Part shown: positions 55,290 through 64,000 of the stretch, piece by piece
Layout of the letters: each line of letters begins with the position of its first letter
Numbering within the stretch: position 1 is the stretch's first letter
Origin: Rhynchospora pubera
Taxonomy: Eukaryota > Streptophyta > Magnoliopsida > Poales > Cyperaceae
Direction of reading: 5' to 3'
Assembly (NCBI GenBank): GCA_028095005.1
Contig: CM051459.1
Span: 316,946,513-317,010,512, forward strand
Length of the DNA stretch: 64,000 bases
Made by a program: the position numbers and the translations under genes
Notes under the pieces: model-generated
What the model was told of the DNA's origin: nothing
What the model saw: only the letters and a program-made list of their open reading frames with translations
The model's database searches: none

Positions 55290-56958
55290 AGGTAAGGGAC
55301 AAGAGGTGAGGTGATTGCAGGGTTTGGGTGCTCTGGTCGAACCGAACAGGGGGCTGGTCGAACCGAACAGGGGGCTGTTCGAACCGAACAGAGTGGTTTA
55401 ACAGAGGGTTGGCGCTATAAGATGTGCTCTGGTCGATCCGACCAAGGTCTTGTTCGACCTGACCAGAGAGGGGTAAAATGCTGGTTCTGACAGGTTCTGG
55501 CACGGGTTGACCCGTTTCACTGGTACACCTCAAAATTCGCTGGTACAAACTTGCAAAACCCTCAAACAAACCAATACAAGGCACAATTGAACAAAAGAAA
55601 AGGAAGTAGAAGTAATTGGACCTTTGTAAACCTCAATTTCCCAAACTTGCGGTGGTTGGAAATGGGGCAGCGGCAATAAGGGGTTCCCGGCACTCCTTTG
55701 GACTTTGTGGCGCAAGAGAAGTGTGCAAAGGTGCTCGGGAAGAAGAAAGAATGCAAGAGAAGCCGGAGTCGCGCCCAACAACGACGGAATGGTCCCGTAG
55801 TGGTGTCCCTTCGGCCAAACCTAACTTGAGTCCTTCAAGTGTGCACTTAGGGCAAGGAGAGGGCCCTGGAGTACTTCCCCACGAGAGAAATTGAGAGAAT
55901 AGCAAAATCGCTTGAAACCTCGTGGAGCGTGCCTTGAAAAACCCGTCGCGAAGGAACTTCAATAGCAAAAACTAAGGACAGTAGTGAGAAGAGAGTAGAG
56001 AGGAGAGCAATTTGGGCTTTAGATCTCTTAAAATGGTGGAGAATTGAGGAAGTTGAGATTTGGGAGGGTTGGTTCGGTTTGGAGAAGAAGAGAACGAGAG
56101 AGAGAGATGAAAAATGGGTTGAGTGGGGGGGAGGAGAGAGGTAAGGGACGGTTTTGATTAGGCTTAATGGGTTTCGGGTCGGGTTTGGTGGTAACGGCCC
56201 CCTTGTAACGGCTAGTCGCGACCCCTGGGGCGTCTCCTACGCACTTGAATGGAGGCGTCCCTTCAGGCTATGAAAAAGGCGCCCCTTCAGAAAATGGAGG
56301 CGTCCATTGATGCATAATGGGCCCTACATAGACAAAACCAAACAATCAGCCCAAAAACCAATGAAATGGGCCCAATTTATGCTCTGGTCGATCCGACCAG
56401 GCCACTAGTCGATCCGAACGGCGACCCAGTGTGGTCCCCTTTGCACTACTCCTTTCAGTCGATTCGACCAACAGTCTGTTCGCTTCGAACGGAGTCGATC
56501 CTTGCATCAGTATCCACCCAGCTTCCGTTCGACTCGACCAGAAGTTTGTTCGACTCGACCAGAAAGTGATTTTCACTGATCCTCTTCATGTCATCATGCT
56601 GTTGAACTTCCTTGCTCTCTTGCTTCGTCCAGGATGGCATTTCTCCATTGCTTGAGGTGTTGTGCAATCCATATGAGGTCGATCAGGGTTAGTTGGCTCA
56701 CGTAACCCAAGGTGCTCTTGCATGGAACGCATCGTTCTTCGTTTAGACTTCGTAATTTACCTACAACAAACAAATACAAATCATTAAACTCTATTTGTAA
56801 AATATCTCTTTTTATTTTTCGAATTTTCAAGGATTTTAGATTTTTTTTTTTTTTTTTTTTGACAAAGTAAATAAATAAATAAGAGAAAAGAGTTGAGAAA
56901 TCCTTGGGTTGCCTCCCAAGAAGCGCTTGTTTACGGTCCCTAGCTTGACCATGCTTCT
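55290..56958. other. Athila spacer between pol and ORF3
   Basis: Non-coding. It has motif clusters at 55337-55470 and 56386-56563 and a T-run of about 23 at 56838-56860. No splice signal for ORF3 could be chosen with confidence. Confidence 0.5.
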
Positions 56959-59900
56959 CTAGTCTTTGCGTAGAGTTGGCTCGCCTAGCTTGATGGCTTG
57001 AATCTCTTCTTGAACCTCACTAGCGATGTAGTGCTTCAAGCGTTGTCCGTTAACCTTGAATGGCTCCGAGTCTTTGTCACAAATGTCAATGGCACCGAAG
57101 GGGTAAACCTTAACGACTCGGAAAGGGCCGGACCATCTTGACTTTAATTTGCCCGGAAAAAGCTTGAGCCTAGAGTTGAATAGTAGCACCGAATCCCCTT
57201 CCTTGAATTCTCTCCTTGAGATCCTCCTATCATGCACAAATTTCGTCCTCTCCTTGTACAATTTGGCACTTTCATATGAGTTCAGGCGTATCTCATCCAA
57301 CTCATGTAAGTCAAGTATGCGCTTTTCACCCGCCTTGAGGAGATCCATGTTGATTGCTCGGGTTGCCCAATATGCTTTGTGTTCTATTTCAACCGGGAGA
57401 TGACACGGCTTCCCATAGATAAGCTTGAAAGGACTCATGCCAATGGGGGTCTTGAAGGCGGTGCGATAGGCCCACAATGCATCATCAAGCTTGTTTGCCC
57501 AATCTTTTCGGGTTCGAGCGACCGTCTTCTCCAAAATACTCTTGATCTCCCTATTGGACACCTCCACTTGACCACTTGTTTAAGGATGATAAGGGGTTGC
57601 TACCTTATGAATCACTCCATGCTTTTTCAAGAGGTTATCAAAGTTCCGGTTAATGAAGTGTTTTCCACCATCGCTAATTACTGATCTAGGCACCCCAAAT
57701 CGTGGGAAAATCACCTTGGAAAAGAGTCTAATCACTGAATTGGAATCCGCGGACTTGCATGGAATTGCCTCTACCCATTTAGAGACATAGTCGACGGCAA
57801 CCAAGATATATTCATAACCATGGGAACTTGGGAATGGTCCCATAAAATCAACTCCCCATACATCAAAAATTTCAACCTCAAGAATGGGGTTAAGGGCCAT
57901 CTCATTCCTCTTTGAAATATTGCCCGTTCTTTGACATTGATCACATGTCATAACAAAAGATCGTGCATCCTTAAAGAGAGAGGGCCAATAGAAGCCGGAT
58001 TGGAGTACCTTGGCGGCTGTTTTGGAGAATGAGGCATGCCCACCATAGGCCGATGAGTGACAACTCGCTAGGATCGCCTTAACTTCATCGTATGGGACAC
58101 ATCTCCTATAAATGTCATCTATCCCAAGCTTAAAGAGGTACGGCTCATCCCAAAAGTAGTACTTAGCATCCGTCTTGAGCTTCTTCTTCTCCTGCCAACT
58201 CATTTCAGGAGGTAGGGCACCACTTGCAAGGTAATTGGCTAAATCAGCGTACCATGGGTGCTGATTCTGTGCCATCTTCCTGATCATTCGAGGCTCTGGT
58301 CGACTCGAACCAGCATCTGGTCGACTCGAACCAGGATCTGGTCGGTTCGAACCAGCATCTGGTCGGTTCGACCAATGCTCTATGGACAGCATTTCGTGGG
58401 CCAGGTCAAGCCAGAATTGGTCCTGCTCAGCTGGTCGGATCGACCAAGGTGCTGTTCGGTCCGAACAGGCATCGATTTTCATCAATTTCTCATGTGGGAA
58501 AGAGTCATCAATTGGGATTTTAGCATCTTGACCTTCCTCCCAGTGCAGCCTTGACAAATGGTCTGCAACGGAGTTCTCCGTGCCCTTTTTATCTCTAATC
58601 TCAAGGTCAAATTCTTGAAGGAGAAGAACCCATCGTATGAGACGCGGCTTGGCATCTTTCTTACTCAAAAGGTATCTAATGGCCGCATGATCAGTGTAGA
58701 CAATCACCTTAGAACCCACTAAGTAAGGTCGGAATTTGTCCAGAGCAAAAACAATTGCAAGGAGCTCCTTCTCGGTGGTTGTGTAATTTGCTTGGGCCGG
58801 GTCTAACACCTTGCTTGCATAGTAGATGGCGACCGGCTTCTTGTCTTTCTTTTGCCCAAGCACCGCTCCAATCGCGAAGTCGCTCGCATCACACATGAGC
58901 TCAAACGGTTGGGACCAATCGGGCGGTTGCAAGATTGGGGCAGAGACAAGGGCTTCCTTCAATCTGTGAAACGCATTCAAACAATCCTCATCAATAATAA
59001 AATCATTGTCTTTAACGAGAAGATTACTTAATGGTTTGGTAATTTTAGAAAAATCTTTAATGAATCGGCGGTAGAATCCGGCATGGCCTAGGAAGCTTCG
59101 CACGTCCTTGACATTCTTTGGCACTCCAAGCTTCTCAATCACCTCGATTTTCGTCTTGTCAACTTCGATCCCTTGAGATGTCACCACATGCCCTAGTACC
59201 ACACCTTTTTGCACCATGAAATGACATTTCTCCCAGTTCAAAACCAAGTTAACCTCTTCACATCTCTGCAAGACTTTAGATAGGTTAGCAAGACAAGAAT
59301 CAAAACTAGTACCATACACAGAGAAATCGTCCATAAACACTTCCATTTCTTTTTCAATAAAATCAGAGAAAATTGCCATCATAGCACGTTGGAAGGTTGC
59401 GGGTGCATTACAAAGACCAAAAGGCATTCTTTTGTAGGCATAGGTACCATATGGGCAAGTGAAAGTGGTCTTTTCTTGGTCATTTGGATGGATTGGTATT
59501 TGAAAGAAACCCGAATAACCGTCTAAATAACAAAAATACGAGTGATTAGCTAATCTTTCAAGCATTTGGTCAACAAAAGGAAGAGGAAAATGGTCCTTGC
59601 GAGTCGCCGCATTGAGCTTGCGGTAATCGATGCACATCCTCCATCCGGTTGCTACTCGGGTTTGAATCATCTCGCCTTTGTCATTCTTGACCACCGTCGT
59701 GCCTCCTTTCTTTGGGACCACATGGACCGGGCTCACCCACTTGCTATCGGAGATTGCATAGATGATACCCGCATCGAGGAGCTTGAGAATCTCCTTCTTG
59801 ACCACCTCCTTGAGGTTGGGATTGAGTCGCCTTTGTGCCTCTCGAGTCGGCTTATGATCATCTTCCATGAGAATTCGATGTGTGCAAAACGAGGGGTCAA

Positions 59901-61785
59901 TGCCCTTCAAGTCCTCAATCGAGTAGCCAATTGCACCTCTATAGGCTCTTAGCTCCATTAAAAGCTTCTCCGTTTGGCCTGCATCTAGCTCTGAGTTAAC
60001 AATAACTGGGTATGTTTGACTTGGGCCAAGAAATTCGTACCTTAACGATGCGGGAAGAGGTTTCAACTCGACTGTTGGAGGCTCTGGTCGACTCGGACAG
60101 GTTCTGGTCGGATCGAACAGGCCGCCAGATTGGGGTTCCATGCCTGGTCGAGCCTCTGGTCGACTCGAACAGGGGTCTGGTCGGATCGAACAGGTGGTCG
60201 AACAGGCCATGCTGAGAGTGGCGTTGCCTTCTTCCTCGACTTCCATGGTCTCTTCTACCCCTATTGCTTCTTGCATGTCACATAGGAAGGCTTGGTAAGT
60301 TTCTAGAGCTATTTGGTACTGGTCCTCAAGAGACTCTTCAATTTCGGGTATCTCTTGGATCATGAAGCAAGTTTTCGCGGGGTCGGGGCATTTCATAGCA
60401 TGATCTATTGAAAATAGGAGACGCTCCCCCCCCACTCTGACCAAAATTGTCCCTTCCTGGGCATCCATCATTACACCGGCTGTTCTAAGGAAGGGCCGAC
60501 CCAAGATTATTGGCACTTCTTTATCGACCTCCATTTCCATGACCACAAAATCGCCGGGTACTAGGAATTTTCCAACTTGCACAGGGACATCCTTTAAAAC
60601 GCCCAAGGGCAGCCGGGTAGTGGAATCGGCGAGCTTAAGGGTCATGCTCGTGGGTGTAAGCTCTCCAATTCCAATCGTTTCAAATACCGACTTAGGCATG
60701 AGGCTTATGCTTGCTCCCATATCACACAAGGCTTGCATAATAGTGGCTTTTCCAATAGTGCAAGGAAGGACGAACCTACCTGGATCCTCAAGCTTGGGTG
60801 GCATGCGGTTCTTCAAAGCCTCACTGCTCTTGTATGTTAATGCCACCGTTTTCAGCTCCTCCATGGACCTTTTGCCCGTGCAAAGCTCTTTCAAGAATTT
60901 GGCATAAATGGGCACGTGGGCAATTGCGTCGGTGAAAGGAATTGTAATTTGCATTTGCTTGAGTATCTCCCAAAAGATTCTAAACTGAGCGTCTTCTTTG
61001 GATTTTACCAAGCGCTGAGGGAAAGGTACCGGAGGTTGGTAAGCAGGCACTGGTGTTTCAGCACTGCTTTTATCCTTAGGTTGTGCCTTTTTAGCCTCCT
61101 GGTCGGACCGAACGGTGGTCTGGTCGACCCGAACAGGCTCCTGGACTTCCACATGGCCTTGTGCGGCTTGGTCGGGCTCTACTATGGGCTGGTCGGATCG
61201 AACAGGGGGCTGGTCGATCTGACCAGAGAGCTGGTGTTGCTCGTCAGCCGGCATAGGAGGGTCTTGATACTCTCGTCCGCTCCTTAAGACGTGCATGGCT
61301 TTGATTTCAGCATTTGGGTTAACTAGAGGCTGCCCTGGAAGCTTCCCTTGAGGTCTAGAAAATTGTTGCTCCATCATTCGCTCCAGGCGTTGCAAGGAAG
61401 CGGCACTACCCTTTAACTCATTTGTGGTCGCCTTGAGCTCATCCAACCCCTCGGCCATCATCAGGTTGAATTTGCCTTGCTGATGCATGAACTCTTGGAC
61501 AACCGGAGGAACCCCGTCTGTATTATAGACTGATTTCCTAGAAAACGGTCCATTAGAGTTGTTAGGTTGCTGATCTCGCCTAGGGGGCTGCTGATTCTGT
61601 CCCTTGTAATTGTACTTGGGTTGGTAGGGCCGGTCAAGAGTGGATTTTTGCATTGTATTCTTCAGATTTGGGTCATTCATGTGCTCCCAATTTCTTTGCT
61701 CACCCTCATCCAGTGAATAGCTCCGGTTGAAAATATGCCTCGGGTAATAGGAAGGTTCGCTATTCAGAGAGTTCACTTGAGCCAT
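56959..61785 (-). pseudogene. Athila pol: protease, RT, RNase H, integrase; one nonsense codon
   Basis: The frame starts in the gag C-terminus and runs to 56959 with a single TAA at 57580-57582, in the integrase after KVATPYHP, where relatives have Gln. Domains by position: aspartic protease (LCDMGASISLMP, about 60720); RT (WRMCIDYRKLN, YKRMPFGLCNAPATF, catalytic FMDDFSVYG at about 59330); RNase H (MCDASDFAIGAVLGQ, about 58890; YTDHAAIRYLL); integrase zinc finger (GGHASFSKTAAKVLQSGFYW, CDQCQR); and the DDE core (VWGVDFMGPFP, SDGGKHF). The C-terminus has GPFRVVKVYPFGAI. Linkers between domains are built from the Athila DNA motif (PVRSDQPIVEPDQ; GGLFDPTRTCPSRPEP; SNRPDAGSNRPDPGSSRPD). The nonsense codon truncates integrase. 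Confidence 0.93.
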
Positions 61786-62831
61786 GTCATCATTGATTTT
61801 AGCAAGGGGGCAATCGGGAGATTTATGCCCTTCTTCGCCACAAGCCTACATTCGTTTGAGTAGAGATGAGACCCTTGGGCGGATTGATAAGATGCTAGCT
61901 TGGCTTCCAATTCAGCAATCCTCTCATCTCTAGTAGTGATCTCATGCACTTGGTGCTTTGCATGGCCAGAGCGGCGGGGGTTGGGGATTGGATACCACGT
62001 ATAGTTCCGTGCGCAATGATCGAGTAGGTCTCGCCCTTGAGTCGCATCAAGCCGTTTGAATGCCCCACCTGAAAGTGAATCAATATTAATTTTGATATTG
62101 TCATATAGACCGCTATAAAAGTTTTTAATCAAAAGCCAGTCTTAAATGCCATGGTGTGGGCATGAGTTTTCAAGATCCCTAAATCGCTCCCAAGCATCCC
62201 TCATTGTTTCATCATCTTTTTGGGCAAAATTGTTCAATTCTCTCCTAATTGTATCAGACCTATCAGTTGAGAAATATCTTTCTAGAAAAACTTGTGCCAT
62301 TTGATCCCAAGACCGAATTGAACCCTTTTTCAAAGTCTTATACCATTTGCGGGCACTATCTTTAAGGGTGAAATGAAACAGTAACAGCCTAATTGCTTGT
62401 TGAGAAACCCCATTAATTTTAATTAAACGTGTGCAATCAATGAAATTTTGTAAATGAGCATGAGGGTCCTCTTTGTTATCTCCGTAGAACGGAGTTTGTT
62501 GGACTAGTGAGACATGATTTGGAGAGATTAGCATGTTATTGGCCGCGATGCCTGGAATCAACACGGGCCCGCCCACATCTTTGGCATTCGGGGCTCCGTA
62601 TTCTCCAAGTGTCCTTTCACGGCCTTGGCCATCCTCGTCATCAGAGTTGTGGACGCTAGCCTCGTCCTCTTGGGTCCAGCGGCGACGCTCGTCTTCTAAT
62701 TCCCTTCGTTGTCCTGTGAGAGCGTCCCGCTCTGCTGCGAGTTGAGCCTCTCTTTGCTCGAGTTGGAGACGGAGGTTCTCCAGTTCTTGTGTGCGCTGGG
62801 CGATGGCCTCGGGAGTAAGTTGGTCGGCCAT
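61773..62831 (-). pseudogene. Athila gag, with one stop and one frameshift
   Basis: Begins MADQLTPEAIAQRTQELENL, with a long Glu/Arg-rich coiled coil (residues about 8-55). It is followed by the retrotransposon gag core (PFYGDNKEDPHAHLQNFIDC, DSARKWYKTLKKGSIRSWDQ, FLERYFSTDRSDTIRREL). TAA at 62142-62144 interrupts GI/DWLLIKNFYSGL, and the same frame resumes. Near 61846, one base is missing inside the zinc knuckle, so that C-x2-C is out of frame with CGEEGHKSPDC. Past that point the pol frame (61785) takes over. An intact gag-pol would be one fusion of about 1,957 codons from 62831. Confidence 0.88.
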
Positions 62832-63091
62832 CGCAGTGTTTTCTTCTCTCTGTTCGGGGTGCTGGTCAGATCGAACAGAGCCCTGGTCGGTTCGAACAGG
62901 ACTAAAGGAGGAGAATCTGGCTTCTTCGTTTATTCTTCGGAGAAAATCTTTGATCCTCGGAGGAGGGGACTTCTTCCTTTGTGTATTGTCTGCCAGTCCT
63001 GAAATTTAAGAGAGAAGAAAACGTACGTGTCAAAAGAAAAAGAAAAGATCTAGTCTCTCAATACTAAGACAAGGATCCAATATCAACACCG
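62832..63091. other. Athila 5' leader
   Basis: Untranslated leader between PBS and gag; it has two copies of the Athila motif at about 62860-62900 just before the gag ATG. Confidence 0.6.
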
Positions 63092-63109
63092 TCCCCGGCA
63101 ACGGCGCCA
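63092..63109 (-). other. Athila primer-binding site (tRNA-Asp type)
   Basis: The minus strand reads TGGCGCCGTTGCCGGGGA, three bases after the LTR end. This is the PBS typical of Athila/Tat Gypsy elements, complementary to the tRNA-Asp 3' end. Confidence 0.88.
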
Positions 63110-63112
63110 ATT

Positions 63113-64000
63113 TGATGAAGGAATTTAACCTAGGAATCAAATAAATTTGTAACCTATAGCTAACCTCACTAATCGTTCAGAATATAGCTTTAGGGTCGAA
63201 CCCAAGGGACGGATCTATGAATACCGGACTTGTCTTTTCTTAAAATCTAGACGAAAATATTTTATGGGATTTTGAGTAATTAAATAGTGCTTAAATTGTA
63301 AATGTTTTTGGTTATTTTTGGACTTGGAATAAAACAAACCAAAGTAAAATATTAAAATAAAGTCTTTTGAGGTCTTAATAGAATTTAAGGCGCCTTAGGA
63401 ATTGGATTTCATCTATGTTTGGCTGTTAAATTAGAAACTCAAAATACTTTCGCATTTTAATTTCTCAATTTAACTACAATTAACCTTCTGGTCAATTCGA
63501 ACACCAATCTGTTCGATTCGAACAGTGTCCTGTTCAGTTCGACCAGATCTCTGTTCGGTTCGACCAGAGGGTAAGGGTGCGTTGGGTTTGTCTACTATGT
63601 TTACTAATGTTTTGAGATAGGTTTAAATGGACGAACCTAGCTAATCTAAACCTCAGCCTTCGCTTGTTGGAACAGATTCTGGTTTGTTCACAATCTAACC
63701 TAATTAACTTGATTGGTTCACAACTTTTGGTATAGAATTCAATTTGTTAAACCAGTCTATCAGAGTTCTTAGGAGTATTTAGAAGTCTTTTGTACTAATC
63801 TAAAAGTTGCACTTTTGATGCAGACTAATCTCCCCTTTTGGTTCTAAGATTTACTCCAAATACTTAAATCAATTTAGACTTGCTATTCCTAACTTAGACT
63901 TACTAGAAGCAGCTGTTCAACTAGAAGGTAATTAGAGAATTCAACAAGTAATTAACTCAAGCAACTAATTAATTCATAATAGACTAGGTCTCAAAACATA
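63113..64000 (-). repeat. 5' LTR of the Athila element, cut by the window edge
   Basis: 888 bases that match 50283-51170 with one substitution. About half of the LTR is present. Confidence 0.95.

Larger units (their letters stand above)
50283..64000 (-). mobile_element. Athila-lineage Gypsy retrotransposon, minus strand, runs off the right edge
   Basis: Minus-strand order: 5' LTR (63113 to beyond 64000), PBS, gag, protease, RT, RNase H, integrase, a third ORF, PPT and 3' LTR (50283-52070). Pol motifs (LCDMGASISLMP, EVFMDDFSVYG, GKPCHLPVEIEHKAYW) and a third ORF downstream of pol are typical of the Athila group. The two LTRs differ at one site in the 888 bases that can be compared, so insertion was recent. 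The left flank ATATT (50278-50282) would be the TSD; the other copy is outside the window. Confidence 0.95.

Noticed and set aside
59566..61287. Plus-strand open frames of 120-130 codons opposite Athila pol
   Set aside because: They lie antisense to a strongly supported pol frame, have no recognisable domain, and are explained by codon bias of the minus-strand gene.

Overview
The window is plant nuclear DNA, most likely from a eudicot. The evidence is a three-member F-box/LRR/FBD gene family with conserved GT-AG introns, an ankyrin/PGG (ACD6-like) relic, and plant-type transposable elements: an L1-type LINE, Copia, Athila-type and Tekay-like Gypsy, CACTA, hAT and Mutator-like MITEs. The species cannot be named from sequence alone. 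Host coding sequence is a small fraction; most of the 64 kb is nested transposons, and many boundaries can be fixed by target-site duplications (TSDs).

Layout. 1-5171: LINE entering from the left edge, with ORF1, ORF2 and a poly(A) tail. 5172-5668: AT-rich spacer with repeats. 5669-21552: F-box copy A, a pseudogene spread over 16 kb. Its 5' UTR holds a Mutator-like MITE with a second one inside. Its intron 1 holds a hAT-type element, which contains a Gypsy-type solo LTR, which contains another LTR. Its intron 2 is partly duplicated around Copia-type retroelement debris (14008-20557). 22105-23317: scrambled ankyrin/PGG relic on the minus strand. 23520-24750: three copies of one MITE family. 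24835-36731: CACTA-1, 11.9 kb, with a broken TNP2-type transposase and an apparently intact 12-exon Transposase_24/ULP1-protease gene. 36735-40196: spacer with hAT MITEs. 40197-43669: F-box copy B, the only host gene here that still splices to an open reading frame (428 aa). 43928-44266: hAT MITE in the promoter of copy C. 44384-46724: F-box copy C, frameshifted. 46868 onward: CACTA-2, in the opposite orientation to CACTA-1 and lacking the transposase gene, interrupted at 50283 by a 13.7-kb or longer Athila-lineage Gypsy element that runs off the right edge.

How the parts relate. The three F-box copies share orientation, promoter-proximal sequence and exon structure, so they are a tandem array later separated by transposons. 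Comparing copies lets several insertions be removed in silico with exact restoration of the host sequence. In CACTA-1 the transposase and the Transposase_24/ULP1 gene are separated by an extra internal array of the terminal CTGTAACGGTTATT palindromes; CACTA-2 has one such array directly in front of the second gene. The Athila element carries about 48 copies of a near-palindromic CTGKTCGRWYCGAMCAG motif in both LTR and coding sequence, where it is read in all three frames. This is the most unusual signal in the window.
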